From Candidatus Coprovivens excrementavium (GTDB taxonomy: Bacteria > Bacillota_I > Bacilli_A > RF39 > UBA660), in the NCBI GenBank assembly GCA_944363975.1, contig CALVVU010000001.1:62001-126000 (forward strand): a DNA stretch of 64,000 bases, given 5' to 3'. The position numbers and the translations under genes were made by a program. Shown here one piece after another: positions 33,203-43,157 of the stretch. How positions within the stretch are numbered: position 1 is the stretch's first letter; each line of letters opens with the position of its first letter. A model generated the notes under the pieces. That model was not told the DNA's origin and did no database searches. It saw only the letters and a list, made by a program, of their open reading frames with translations.

Positions 33203-35081
33203 ATGATATCAAATTAAAAGCAATATTACTATATTCTTTTTTATTTTTATTACTGATAATATTTGATAAATATTGTAACGATTTTTTAAATTCTTTAATT
33301 AAAATTTCTTTTTTAGTGTTATCACTCATGTAGATAGAAAGACTATTACTAATAGTTGGGATATATTGATTAACAAGGTCTTTAATAGTACTGAAAGATG
33401 TATCATTATATTTGGCTTCTAAAGGATTTTTTGTTGAAGATAAAGTAATATTATTTAACATGATGAAATCATTAAGAATCTTAGTAGCACTTTCTTCTGG
33501 TATTTTAGAAATAACTAATTTAGCTAAGGTACGATAATATGCTACTTCTGATAATGAGTCAATATATTCTATATATGGAAGACAATTTTCTTTTTTATCA
33601 TCGTATATACCTACTTCAGAAAGGCCATAAAAAGAATTATTTAAAGTACTACTTATAGGTAATGGTAAGCCAAAATTATCTATCCAATCTTTATGTTCTT
33701 GAGCAATATTATCGAGGATAGTAAGTTTAGCTTGTAAATCAGTTTTGGTTGCATATAAGATAGTATATTTTTCATTACATAATCCTGACATATCATAATT
33801 TAAATTATTTAAGACACATTTTTTTATATATTCATTTAATAGAAGAATAGTTTCATACTCGGGACCATTTAAATAAATAGAATAAATTGGTTGGGAATTG
33901 TCATTATTAAATAATGAACGATTATTAATACCGATATGATTTTCTTTTAAGTTGGTTGTTTCGGTAAGACTTAGATAGATAAATTGATATAAATTATTAG
34001 TTAGTTTATATTTTTTACATATGTAATGAATTGATTCATGATTATTAATTTCTTTTAAAATATTATATATGTCATCTTCGTTTATTTTAGTTAAAAGAGA
34101 TATTTCTTCTTCTCCAAGAAGAGATGTATAAATTGTATTTAAATCTTCGTAAGCATAATTATTGAATTTATCTAAAAAAATACAATATAAGTTGTAAGTT
34201 AGTGATGATTGAAACTTAAAATAGTCTATATTATTTTGTTCTTTTATTATTTTGTCTTTAGATAAAGTAAGATGCTTAATATCAAAATTTCCTTCTTGAT
34301 ATCTTTGAGATAACATTTTAGATATTAACTCTGAATTAGTAAGAGGATCTTGATAGTTAGATAAATCTTGAGTATCAGGTGTTTCTTTTGCTTTTTTTGA
34401 TGATAATAATAATAAAGATCGTAAATCTAAATTATATATTTCTGACAAATAAAGAAGAATTTTTAAATAAACAGCTTTTTCTTTGTCAGTCATATAACGT
34501 TTGTTTTGATTATAGCTGTCAATCATTTTATATACGTCTTCTTTTTGAGTTGAAAAACCTAATTTTTCTGTTAGTTGTTTTATTTCCTCAATAAAGATAA
34601 GAGCTTTTTGTTGCATTTTATTGAAATCTATTTTATTATTAAGAACTATTTCTTTTAGTTTGTTAAAATCTTCGACTTTAGATTCTTTTTGAAGATTGTA
34701 ATAGCAAAAAGCTTTAAAAATATCTTTTTCACTTATATCGCTAGTCTTCTTTTTATATGAAGTATATCTTTCTAACTCTTCACGGAGATTTATTTCATGA
34801 ATTTTAGATAAACTTACTAAGATTCTAAGATATTCTTTTTTATCTTCATCATTCATTTTGTCTTTTTGATTAATATATTTTTCTAAGAGATTACAAAATG
34901 ATTCAAAATCAGTTTTATAACCTAATTTAGCTGTCTTTTTTTGAAGAGTTTTAATATATTTTTGAGCTTTTTTTTGATATTTTTTGAAATTTTTTCCTGC
35001 TTCTTGACGTAGTTCATCTAATGTTATTGTATGATCTTTTGTATTGTAGTAACAACAGAATTTACGAAATAATTCTTCCAT
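33201..35081 (-). CDS. Uncharacterised 626-aa protein with internal N-terminal duplication
   Basis: No known domain. Residues about 1-115 and 118-230 are repeats of one another: LFRKFCCYYN..KNFKKYQKKAQKYIKTL..AKLGYKTDFES..MNDEDKKEYLRILVSLSKI and IFKAFCYYN..IDFNKMQQKALIFIEEI..EKLGFSTQKE..MTDKEKAVYLKILLYLSEI. The rest (230-626) is helical and lacks membrane segments. It is translationally coupled to the membrane gene at 33181. Similar large helical proteins sit at 61137 and 62938. Confidence 0.6.
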   Translation of the reverse strand: MEELFRKFCCYYNTKDHTITLDELRQEAGKNFKKYQKKAQKYIKTLQKKTAKLGYKTDFESFCNLLEKYINQKDKMNDEDKKEYLRILVSLSKIHEINLREELERYTSYKKKTSDISEKDIFKAFCYYNLQKESKVEDFNKLKEIVLNNKIDFNKMQQKALIFIEEIKQLTEKLGFSTQKEDVYKMIDSYNQNKRYMTDKEKAVYLKILLYLSEIYNLDLRSLLLLSSKKAKETPDTQDLSNYQDPLTNSELISKMLSQRYQEGNFDIKHLTLSKDKIIKEQNNIDYFKFQSSLTYNLYCIFLDKFNNYAYEDLNTIYTSLLGEEEISLLTKINEDDIYNILKEINNHESIHYICKKYKLTNNLYQFIYLSLTETTNLKENHIGINNRSLFNNDNSQPIYSIYLNGPEYETILLLNEYIKKCVLNNLNYDMSGLCNEKYTILYATKTDLQAKLTILDNIAQEHKDWIDNFGLPLPISSTLNNSFYGLSEVGIYDDKKENCLPYIEYIDSLSEVAYYRTLAKLVISKIPEESATKILNDFIMLNNITLSSTKNPLEAKYNDTSFSTIKDLVNQYIPTISNSLSIYMSDNTKKEILIKEFKKSLQYLSNIISNKNKKEYSNIAFNLIS

Positions 35082-35103
35082 ATTCTCACCTATTTTAATT
35101 ATA

Positions 35104-35140
35104 ACAAAAAAGATAACTTATTTTAAGTTATCTTTTATTA
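35104..35140 (-). terminator. Terminator of proS
   Basis: AAAAGATAACTTA / TAAGTTATCTTTT, a 13-base stem with the T run on the minus strand, overlapping the proS stop. Confidence 0.85.
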
Positions 35141-36815
35141 TTTGTTTAACTTTTTCAACTACTTCATCAATTTTAATATCGCTTTGTTCTTTGTTACGAC
35201 GTTCTTTTAATTCGACAAGGTTATCGGTTATTTTTTTACCAATGGTTATACGTAGTGGAATTCCAATTAAATCCATATCTTTGAATTTAACTCCTGGTCT
35301 TTCATCACGATTATCATATATTACTTCAATATTATTTTGAAGAAGTTCTTGATATAGTTGTTCAGCAATGGCTGTTTGTTCATCATTTTTCATATCTATT
35401 TGAACTAATGCTACTTGATATGGAGCAATTGACATAGGTAAAATAAGCCCGTTTTCGTCATTATTTTGTTCGACAATGCTAGCTAAAATACGTCCTGGTC
35501 CAATACCATATGAACCCATAATAACGACATTTTCTTTATTATTTTCATCAAGATATGTTAACCCAAGATTTTCAGCATACTTTGTTCCTAATTTGAATAG
35601 ATTACCTATTTCGATTCCTTTTTTAAAGTATAATTCTCCGCCACAATGTGGACATTTATCTCCTTCTTGAACATTAACTATATCAGCAACAATATCATAG
35701 TTAATATCTTTAACATTGGCATTTATATAATGATATTCTTCTTTATTGGCTCCGCAGCAGAAGTTTTTCATTTGAAGAATTTCATTATCAATAATAACTT
35801 TAGCATTTAAATTAATTGGACCAGTATATCCTGGAACAGCATTACTAGTAGCAATTAGTTCGTCGTTGGCAAAGTTTAATTCTCTTATTCCTAAAACTTT
35901 ACATACTTTATTTTCGCATAGTTCACGATCTCCTCTAATAAAACAGATTACAAGTTCACCATCGGCATTCATAAGTAAAGCTTTAACAGAATGCTTGACA
36001 TCAATATTTAAATATTTACAAACATCTTCAATTGTTGCTTGGTGTGGCGTATGAACCATTTCAATTTCTTTTTCTTCTTCATCTTGTTGAAGAGATGATA
36101 CAGTTTGAGCTATTTCAAGGTTTGATGCATAGTCACAATCTTTACATAATACTAAAACATCTTCACCTATATCAGTAATAGCTTGATACTCTTCTGATAA
36201 AGATCCTCCCATAGCGCCATTATCAGCACGAACGATTTTATAATTAATACCTAAACGGTCATATATTTTGTTATAGGCATTCTTCATATTTAAATACGAA
36301 ACATCTAAACCTTCTTCGTCTTTGTCGAAAGAATAAGCATCTTTCATAATAAATTCACGAACACGAATCAAACCGTAACGTGGTCTTGGTTCATCACGGA
36401 ACTTGTCAGCTTGTTGATATAAAGTAAAATGTAAATCTTTATAGCTTTTAACCATTGCTTTGGCAGCAATTGTAAACAATTCTTCATGTGTTGGACCAAG
36501 AACATGAGCTTTATTATAGCGATCTTTTAGATTGAACATGTCATCACCAAAAATGGCAACTCGACCACATTTTTCATAATATTCGCTTGGAATTAAGCTT
36601 GGCATCAGTAATTCTTGAGCTCCAGCATTATCCATTTCTTCTTTTATTATTTTCATTATATTATTTAGTGTTTTATAACCTAAAGGTAAGTACATGTAGA
36701 TACCTGCGCCTACTTTTTTAATCATTCCACTTCGAACTAATAAGTTTCCACTTGTACTTTCTTCATCCTTGGCATCTTCACGAAGTGTATAAAAATAACT
36801 GTTTTTTAATTTCAT
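35118..36815 (-). CDS. proS: Prolyl-tRNA synthetase (bacterial type with editing domain)
   Basis: 565 aa class II synthetase. The catalytic core (motif 1 about 60-90, motif 2 RDEPRPRYGLIRVREFIMKDAYSFD at about 138-162, given here in part as RDEPRPRYGL) is split by the INS editing domain (about 225-400, with GDRELCENKVCKVLG and the Ala-editing region GYTGP). Motif 3 MGSYGIGPGRILA (about 433-445) and an anticodon-binding C-terminal domain with NRDERPGVKFKDMDLIGIP complete it. Preceded by a T-box and by a 23-aa upstream ORF whose stop overlaps the proS ATG. Confidence 0.97.
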   Translation of the reverse strand: MKLKNSYFYTLREDAKDEESTSGNLLVRSGMIKKVGAGIYMYLPLGYKTLNNIMKIIKEEMDNAGAQELLMPSLIPSEYYEKCGRVAIFGDDMFNLKDRYNKAHVLGPTHEELFTIAAKAMVKSYKDLHFTLYQQADKFRDEPRPRYGLIRVREFIMKDAYSFDKDEEGLDVSYLNMKNAYNKIYDRLGINYKIVRADNGAMGGSLSEEYQAITDIGEDVLVLCKDCDYASNLEIAQTVSSLQQDEEEKEIEMVHTPHQATIEDVCKYLNIDVKHSVKALLMNADGELVICFIRGDRELCENKVCKVLGIRELNFANDELIATSNAVPGYTGPINLNAKVIIDNEILQMKNFCCGANKEEYHYINANVKDINYDIVADIVNVQEGDKCPHCGGELYFKKGIEIGNLFKLGTKYAENLGLTYLDENNKENVVIMGSYGIGPGRILASIVEQNNDENGLILPMSIAPYQVALVQIDMKNDEQTAIAEQLYQELLQNNIEVIYDNRDERPGVKFKDMDLIGIPLRITIGKKITDNLVELKERRNKEQSDIKIDEVVEKVKQIIKDNLK

Positions 36816-36883
36816 TTCTTTTCCTCCTCTTTTATATTTATTTTATGTAATAAATTATTCGGTCGTTTAAATTGATTTAACAT
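36812..36883 (-). CDS. 23-aa upstream ORF overlapping the proS start
   Basis: From an ATG at 36883, behind GAGGGG, a 23-codon frame ends with TGA overlapping the proS ATG (ATGA). It lies between the T-box terminator and proS, so it is translated only after antitermination. The single Pro codon at position 8 may allow a second check on proline supply, or the ORF may simply couple translation. Confidence 0.55.
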   Translation of the reverse strand: MLNQFKRPNNLLHKINIKEEEKK

Positions 36884-36904
36884 AAATTAACCCCTCTCTA
36901 TAAT

Positions 36905-37110
36905 ATAAAAAGGATGGTACCAAAGGAGTGCTTAATGCACGGTACCATCCTTATATACTCTTTTTGATAACGGATTATATCCGGAAATATTTTCATATTT
37001 CACTCATGGGTAGGAATATTTTACTTTTATTGTTTAGTTCTCACTATTCTAAACTCTCTGGAAATAAGGGAATAAAATATCATGTCCCAATCAACATATT
37101 GCCAATAATA
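36905..37110 (-). promoter_or_regulatory. T-box leader of proS
   Basis: Minus-strand RNA of about 200 nt. Near the 3' end is the T-box sequence TGGTACCGTGC (about 36937-36947). A terminator (36941-36952 pairing with 36910-36921, then T) overlaps it. Stem I is seen as GATATTTTA / TAAAATATT arms with an AGAGAG segment near 37055. The specifier loop reads CCTACCC, with CCT (Pro, 37012-37014) as the likely codon. Binding of uncharged tRNA-Pro would prevent termination and raise ProRS. Confidence 0.88.
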
Positions 37111-37112
37111 TA

Positions 37113-37152
37113 AAACAATTACTATTTTTTGTCAAATAGTAATTGTTTATTT
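37113..37152 (-). terminator. Terminator of the DUF4176 gene
   Basis: AACAATTACTATT / AATAGTAATTGTT, a 13-bp stem with a GACAAA loop followed by T on the minus strand. Confidence 0.85.
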
Positions 37153-37154
37153 TA

Positions 37155-37556
37155 TTACATTCCTGTTGGATTTTGTGGTGTTTGAGGAGTCACTGGAGCT
37201 TGTCCTGCTGTTGGATTAACAGGAGTTACTGGAGTAGCACCTTGTTGTCCTTGAGCTGTACCTGCGTTATTTTGACTTGCAGCAACGATTTGAGCAAGTT
37301 TAACTTTAAACTCTTGTTCCTCTTGATCAACTAATCCCATATGATCAACTCTTACAATTTGTTCATGATCGAATAGTAAAGTTTGATCAGAGCTTAGTGA
37401 TCCTTCAGGGAATAATACTCCTGAATAGTCATATACTTTATCTGGTTTGCTAGCATCCATAGTGCAGAAACCATTTATCATTACTCTTTTTGTTCCGTTA
37501 CGTAGTAACACAACTGTACCAACTGGTAAATATTTTCCTTGTATTTGTCCGTTCAT
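37155..37556 (-). CDS. DUF4176 protein with Pro/Gly/Thr-rich tail
   Basis: 133 aa. Residues 1-80 are the DUF4176 beta domain (KYLPVGTVVLLRNGTKRVMI, VYDYSGVLFPEGSL, LLFDHEQIV), usually seen next to type VII secretion genes. Residues 90-133 are a Gln/Pro/Thr-rich low-complexity tail. No ESX ATPase is in this window, so its partner is unclear. Monocistronic, followed by a strong terminator. Confidence 0.8.
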   Translation of the reverse strand: MNGQIQGKYLPVGTVVLLRNGTKRVMINGFCTMDASKPDKVYDYSGVLFPEGSLSSDQTLLFDHEQIVRVDHMGLVDQEEQEFKVKLAQIVAASQNNAGTAQGQQGATPVTPVNPTAGQAPVTPQTPQNPTGM

Positions 37557-37618
37557 TTTATACCATCCTTTTCATACTATAATGATTATATATTATTTTT
37601 TGGAGATTGTCTATATTT

Positions 37619-39595
37619 TTAAGCAATACCAATCTCTTTTAAATATTTTGTTAATTCATCTTTAGTTATTGTATTTTGAACAGCAGCTACTATTTTACCA
37701 TCTTTAATAAAGTAAACTGTTGGATATTCAGTACATGTCGGAGCTGTTTCACTTGGTGTAGTTGTATTTTGGGATGCATTACAAATTGGAGTAACTCCTG
37801 ATACTAAAGATCTAAATTCATCATTGATATAACTTTGACTATAGTAATAAGTATGGAAGTCATATTCTTCTTGAGCATTTTCTAAGTTATTAAAAATAGC
37901 TGTTTCTGAACCAGTTCCGTAAGTACGACCAATAGCTCCAACATATAATACGGTTCCTTGAGTTTTATTTAGAACTTCTTTTACATCTTCAACGCCATAA
38001 AGAACAGCCATATCATAGTAATTTAAATCTAAAGTAGATTCATATGCACTATTATATATTGATTCAAATATTTTATCTTTTTTAGCTATTTCTTCAAGAT
38101 TAGATAGAATTTCTTCGTCACTTACTTCATCTTCGGTGATTGCCTTACTTGTATCAATATCAGTTAATTTATCAGATGATTTAACTTCATATTTACCTTT
38201 TAGAGATAAATATTCATCATCAACATCAAGACGAATTTCATAATCTCCACTTATACTCTCTTTATCTTCTTTATATGTTAGATAGAAAGTTCCTTTAGTA
38301 ACTACTTCTTTATCTTCTTTTATTTCATACTCTATATCAATAACTTCGTCGCTGAATTCTTTAATTGTAGCAGTTAATATTTCTTCACCATTGTATTTAG
38401 CTTCAATATCAGTTTCTTTACCATCTTTTACAGCTTGAATATTAAGTTTTGTTTGGCTATACCCTGCAGTATTATTATCGAAAGTTATTTCAACATTTTT
38501 ACCATCTGTGTAATATGTAAAATATTCATCATTTTCTATTTCAAAACTGAAACCAGCAAAATTATTTAAGATACCTCTTGTATAGACATTAATAACTACT
38601 TCATCGTCATATTCAATATCTTTAGCATCTTTTTTTATTTCTTTTAATGTATCTTTAATATCACTTTTATCAATATCTAAAGTATCAGACAAATTAGAAA
38701 TAAAGTCATCATCATCTAGTAGTTGGTCAGCTACAGATCTTATAATATCTGATAAAGCTTTATCGTCTAATTCGTAACTATTTTTAGTTACTTTTATTTC
38801 TTTATCAACAACATCTACTTCTGTACTTTCTTTTTCCATTGAATCAGAATCTAGTGATTTGCTTAAGGCATTAGTAAAAGATTTTAATATAGCATCATAA
38901 ACTTTAAAATCAATTTTATTAAAATCAAGTTGCTCTGTTATACTATCTAGACCATAGAGAGGACTATCATAACTATTTTCTACTTTTACTACATCATCAA
39001 ATAGATTAGAAACTAAATAAATATTATTATCTTTAACCAAAGCATCTATATTTATTTCTTCAGTTTTACCTTTTAAAGAACCGCCAAATAACATTTCTTT
39101 TTTATCTAGGTCTATGCCAGCTTGTCCGTTAATAGTTACATCTTTTATTTCAAATCCTAATTCTTCAGTTGAAGAAGTAATATCTTCAACATTACTATCC
39201 ATATTAAGTTCAATATTGGCTAATAAAGGATTTTTTTCTAAATTAAATTTTTCATATATTTTATCTATTTCTTCTAGATAATTACTTGTTTCTTTATATA
39301 AATTAGATATTGCTGTTTTAAAAACTTGTTTAGGAGTAGATGTAATAACTTTTACAGTTACTAAAGCAATAAGTATTACAACGATAGCAGCGATAATCAT
39401 TACTTTTTTCATGCCAAAAGATTTTAATTTTTGAATAATTGTAGTTAAAATGTTGTTCTTAGCTGAAGGATTCTCTTGAGTTACTACATTTTCAAGAGAA
39501 GGATTTGGAGTTTCAACTTGGTTAGTAGGTGTTTTTACTTCTTCTTTAGGTGTTTTATCTTCCAAAGTTGAATCTTGATTTACTTCTTTTTTCAT
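37619..39595 (-). CDS. Membrane-anchored protein with C-terminal thioredoxin-like domain
   Basis: 658 aa. A Pro/Glu/Thr disordered start (1-55), a membrane helix at about 65-85, a large acidic extracytoplasmic beta region (95-500, rich in Asp/Glu/Lys) and a thioredoxin-like end (about 520-658: TQGTVLYVGAIGRTYG, EYPTVYFIKDGKIV). The usual CxxC position is not present, though two Cys lie just before the final strands. It stands divergently from dacF. Paralogous in layout to 40892. Confidence 0.7.
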   Translation of the reverse strand: MKKEVNQDSTLEDKTPKEEVKTPTNQVETPNPSLENVVTQENPSAKNNILTTIIQKLKSFGMKKVMIIAAIVVILIALVTVKVITSTPKQVFKTAISNLYKETSNYLEEIDKIYEKFNLEKNPLLANIELNMDSNVEDITSSTEELGFEIKDVTINGQAGIDLDKKEMLFGGSLKGKTEEINIDALVKDNNIYLVSNLFDDVVKVENSYDSPLYGLDSITEQLDFNKIDFKVYDAILKSFTNALSKSLDSDSMEKESTEVDVVDKEIKVTKNSYELDDKALSDIIRSVADQLLDDDDFISNLSDTLDIDKSDIKDTLKEIKKDAKDIEYDDEVVINVYTRGILNNFAGFSFEIENDEYFTYYTDGKNVEITFDNNTAGYSQTKLNIQAVKDGKETDIEAKYNGEEILTATIKEFSDEVIDIEYEIKEDKEVVTKGTFYLTYKEDKESISGDYEIRLDVDDEYLSLKGKYEVKSSDKLTDIDTSKAITEDEVSDEEILSNLEEIAKKDKIFESIYNSAYESTLDLNYYDMAVLYGVEDVKEVLNKTQGTVLYVGAIGRTYGTGSETAIFNNLENAQEEYDFHTYYYSQSYINDEFRSLVSGVTPICNASQNTTTPSETAPTCTEYPTVYFIKDGKIVAAVQNTITKDELTKYLKEIGIA

Positions 39596-39695
39596 ATAAA
39601 CTTAACCTCTTTCTTATTATACATTATATCATATGTTTTTATTAATGAAAGTAATAATTAATTTTTTTAATCATAATTTTTATTAGGGTGAGTGA

Positions 39696-40835
39696 ATGAA
39701 AAAAAAGATGTTTGTATTTTTATTATTTTTCTTATTTTTTGGTAAAATATCAGCGCTTTCTTTAACTTCATATAGTGATTCAGCTATTTTGATTGAACCA
39801 ACAACCAATACTATATTATATGAGTTAAATAAGGATAAAAGAAAGCCTCCTGCTTCAATGACGAAGTTAATGACAATGCTTTTAATTATTGAAGCGATTG
39901 ATGATGGAAGAATCAAATTAAATGATATTGTTACAGTAAGTAAAAATGCAGCTGGAATGGGTGGAAGTCAAGTTTTCTTAGAAGAAAATATGAAAATTGA
40001 AGTTGAGCAATTATTAAAGGGAATAGCTATAGCTAGTGGGAATGATGCAGCTGTAGCTATGGCAGAACATATAGCAGGAAGTACTGATGAATTTGTGAAG
40101 ATGATGAATGATAAAGTTAAGGAATTAGGTCTAAGTAATACACATTTCGTTAATGTTCACGGACTTGACGCCGAAAATCATTATTCGTCAGCTTATGATA
40201 TGGCACAAATTGCAAGGGAACTTCTAAAGCATGAAAAAATATTAGAATATACTTCTTTATATGAAGATTATTTAATAAAACCTGACGGTAGTAAAACATG
40301 GCTAGTTAATACTAATAAATTGGTTCGTTTTTATGACGGAGTCGATGGTTTGAAAACAGGATATACATCTACAGCAAAATATTGTCTTACGGCAACAGCT
40401 CAAAAAAATAATATTCGTTTTGTAACGGTAACAATGGGAGTTGATACATCTGAGCATCGCAGTGCCGATACAACAAGTATGTTAAATTATGCTTTTGCAA
40501 ATTATAAATTAAATACAATTATAAAAAAAGATCAAGTAATCGGAGAAATTGAAGTAAAAAAAGGAAGAAATAATATTGGAAAAATAGTTGCTTCGGAAAA
40601 TGTTACAGATTTACTTAAGCAAAATGAAAAAAAGACATATTCTTATAATATTATTAAAGATAAAGTTGAAGCTCCTTTAAAAAAAGGTGATGTTGTTGGT
40701 AAATTGGAAGTTATTGACAATAACGGAAAGAAAGTTAAAGTTGTTAATTTAGTAATTAATGAAAGTATTGATAAACATTCGTTCTTTAGTTTATTTGGTG
40801 ATTTATTTAAAAAAATTGTTGGAGGATACATTTAG
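39696..40835 (+). CDS. dacF: D-alanyl-D-alanine carboxypeptidase (DacF/PBP5 family)
   Basis: 379 aa with a signal peptide (1-20). The active-site triad is intact: SxxK as SMTK (54-57), SGN in IASGNDAAV (about 112), KTG in GLKTGYTSTA (about 222). A C-terminal beta domain and an amphipathic anchor follow. It trims the terminal D-Ala from peptidoglycan stem peptides. In sporulating Firmicutes such enzymes include DacF, often near spo genes. A plus-strand gene, probably monocistronic or read into 40892. Confidence 0.95.
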   Translation: MKKKMFVFLLFFLFFGKISALSLTSYSDSAILIEPTTNTILYELNKDKRKPPASMTKLMTMLLIIEAIDDGRIKLNDIVTVSKNAAGMGGSQVFLEENMKIEVEQLLKGIAIASGNDAAVAMAEHIAGSTDEFVKMMNDKVKELGLSNTHFVNVHGLDAENHYSSAYDMAQIARELLKHEKILEYTSLYEDYLIKPDGSKTWLVNTNKLVRFYDGVDGLKTGYTSTAKYCLTATAQKNNIRFVTVTMGVDTSEHRSADTTSMLNYAFANYKLNTIIKKDQVIGEIEVKKGRNNIGKIVASENVTDLLKQNEKKTYSYNIIKDKVEAPLKKGDVVGKLEVIDNNGKKVKVVNLVINESIDKHSFFSLFGDLFKKIVGGYI

Positions 40836-40891
40836 TTTTAGTATATTTCTTTTTTTCTTTATGTTATAATTTTAGATAGTAGGATTATAAT

Positions 40892-42904
40892 ATGAAGAAA
40901 GAAGTGATTTTGATGAATGAACAAAATAATTTAGGACAAAATCAACAACAATCGGCTGGATATCCTCCTCAGTATCAGCCTGATATGAATAATAATCAAG
41001 GAGTAAATAGCGTTAACAATTATCAACAAAATCAAGTTGAACAAATAAATCAAATTAATGAATTGCAACAACAGGTCCAACCTACTAATCAAGGACAGCA
41101 AACTATACAACAAGCTCCGCAACAACCAGTTCAGCAACAACCTCAACAACCGATGTCGCAACCGATTAATCAGGTCCAACAGCCTATACAACAACCTCAA
41201 CAAGTTAATGTTAGTCCAGGACAAGCTAGTTCACCTATTAATCAGCAACCCGTTAATCAAGATATTGTTGCACAAGCACCACTTAATCCTTTAGCGAATA
41301 ACCAGCAAACTACTGCAACTAATGGTGTTTATGGGCCAAGTGTTCCTTTAAATACTGCAACTGATGCAACGAATATTGGTTTTGTTGCTTCTTCTGCTCC
41401 TTTGAAGAAAAAAAGTAATAAAGGTTTAATAATCGGAATAGTTTTGATTGTTCTTATTGGATTAGGGTTATTGGGATATTTTGTTATCTATCCATATATT
41501 GTAAAGACGTATTTTAGTGATCCTAAGAATGTTTACGAATCGACAATAAATGCCGTATTTAAAAAAATTAATACAACAGCTAATACTTTAGTACATCAAA
41601 AAGCAATATATAATTTAGAAGCATCATTTGATTCTAATATTGAAACATTAAAGCCATATACTGGTTATACTTACGGAATTAATCTTGGAGTTGATCCAAC
41701 TAATAAAACTTTTCAATCTGGAATAATTATTAAAAATAGTGAAGAAAGCACAGAGCATAGCTATTATGAATATTTAAAAGATAATAAAGAATATGCAAAA
41801 TATTCTAGTTATCGTGGATATATTTATTTAGGAGAAGCTGATTTACAACAACAAACAGAATTATTTTCATCATTTGAGGATATGTTTAATAATTCAGAAA
41901 AATTAAATAGTGAAGAAATCGAATATCTTTCAAATAAGTTAGCTGAATTATTAATAAGTAGTATAGATGAAAATAAATTAAGTAAAGAAGATGCTATTAT
42001 AAAAGTTAATAATGAAGAGTTAAAAGTTACTAATAATAAATATACTATTGATAAAGATGTATTAAGTAATACAAAACAAGTAATAGTTGATGGTTTAAAG
42101 AATGATGATAAAGCCCTTGATATTTTGGCTAGAATGAGTGATTCAGAAAAAGATCAAGTAACTGAATATTTAGATACTCTTATGGGACAAGAAATAGAAA
42201 TATCTGAAGATGGTGAAGAACAAATTACTTATTTTAATATTTATTCTTATGGTTTAAAAAATGAAATTGTAGGATTTGAATTAACAAATAATAGAAGTGA
42301 TTCAAGATTATATTATTACTTTAATAACAAGGGATTTGAACTAGGTAGTTATATCTATAGTAATGATATAGAAACTGGTAAAGAAACTGAGAATGTTTTA
42401 ATTGCAACTGGAGTAAAAAATGGTTCGACTACTAAAGTAACAATTAAGATAAATGATGAAGAATTTGGTACGTTAGATGTAAAAAAATGGAATGATACTG
42501 GTATTGAATTAGATTATAGCTTAATTATTAATAGTGATGAAGTTAATGGCACTTTAAAGCTTGAAAGTGATGTTAATGAAGAACGTGCTAAATATAATTT
42601 TGAGATTTCAGTTAATAAAGGAGAAGAATTTATTAGTATTAGTTTTTCTTTTGATGAAGATTGGACTAGTGAAGTAGCTAATATAAATACTAATAATGCC
42701 GATACTTTGACAGATGAAGAATTAGCTCAAAAGCAACAAGAATTTACTAATGCATTAATGGAAACTCCTATCGGTATATTATTCTCTACAGTTTCAAATG
42801 ATTATGATCAAAATATTTATAATTATTATGATAATAGTAATAATACTAATAATGTAAATAGCGAGACTACTAACACAACTGTAAATAATGTACCTATAGC
42901 ATAA
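40892..42904 (+). CDS. Membrane-anchored protein with Gln/Asn-rich N-terminus
   Basis: 670 aa. Residues 1-150 are low-complexity Gln/Asn/Pro, a CAA-rich tract. One membrane helix at about 180-205 (LIIGIVLIVLIGLGLLGYFV) is followed by an acidic extracytoplasmic region and a Thr/Asn-rich end. It shares its opening MKKEV and general plan with the protein at 37619, and the two flank dacF. The Gln tract may allow self-association. An alternative start is the ATG at 40913. Confidence 0.7.
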   Translation: MKKEVILMNEQNNLGQNQQQSAGYPPQYQPDMNNNQGVNSVNNYQQNQVEQINQINELQQQVQPTNQGQQTIQQAPQQPVQQQPQQPMSQPINQVQQPIQQPQQVNVSPGQASSPINQQPVNQDIVAQAPLNPLANNQQTTATNGVYGPSVPLNTATDATNIGFVASSAPLKKKSNKGLIIGIVLIVLIGLGLLGYFVIYPYIVKTYFSDPKNVYESTINAVFKKINTTANTLVHQKAIYNLEASFDSNIETLKPYTGYTYGINLGVDPTNKTFQSGIIIKNSEESTEHSYYEYLKDNKEYAKYSSYRGYIYLGEADLQQQTELFSSFEDMFNNSEKLNSEEIEYLSNKLAELLISSIDENKLSKEDAIIKVNNEELKVTNNKYTIDKDVLSNTKQVIVDGLKNDDKALDILARMSDSEKDQVTEYLDTLMGQEIEISEDGEEQITYFNIYSYGLKNEIVGFELTNNRSDSRLYYYFNNKGFELGSYIYSNDIETGKETENVLIATGVKNGSTTKVTIKINDEEFGTLDVKKWNDTGIELDYSLIINSDEVNGTLKLESDVNEERAKYNFEISVNKGEEFISISFSFDEDWTSEVANINTNNADTLTDEELAQKQQEFTNALMETPIGILFSTVSNDYDQNIYNYYDNSNNTNNVNSETTNTTVNNVPIA

Positions 42905-42933
42905 AAAAAAGACGTTTATAAACGTCTTTTTAT
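42905..42933. terminator. Bidirectional terminator
   Basis: AAAAGACGTTTATAAACGTCTTTT, a palindrome between the convergent genes ending at 42904 and 42930, flanked by A and T runs. Confidence 0.9.
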
Positions 42934-43157
42934 TTGATTTCTTCAAAGCGATATTTTTGTTGTACATCAGGATATTTATTATGATCAACTTCTGACAAAA
43001 ACTCTTCGTAGTCACGGACCCATACTTCGCTAGTTTCGATATTTTGATATACTACTTTTAATGATAGGTCTTCACAGTCTTTAGCAGTTGTAATAATGCG
43101 ATATGTATGACCTTTAAAATGTTTATATAAAGCTTTATTATTTAGTTTTCTTTTCAT
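42930..43157 (-). CDS. DUF1653-family protein
   Basis: 75 aa matching the DUF1653 pattern [45 protein letters not shown]. This family is widespread and unassigned. It resembles small modification or repair-associated folds. It starts inside the last codons of pnp (20-base overlap), so translation is coupled to PNPase. Confidence 0.85.
   Translation of the reverse strand: MKRKLNNKALYKHFKGHTYRIITTAKDCEDLSLKVVYQNIETSEVWVRDYEEFLSEVDHNKYPDVQQKYRFEEIK

Noticed and set aside
40931-41294. Open frames and simple repeats in the 41 kb region, as possible repeats or CRISPR-like array
   Set aside because: They arise from the CAA-rich Gln/Asn tract coding for the N-terminus of the 40892 protein. There is no regular repeat-spacer structure. 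No CRISPR array was seen anywhere.
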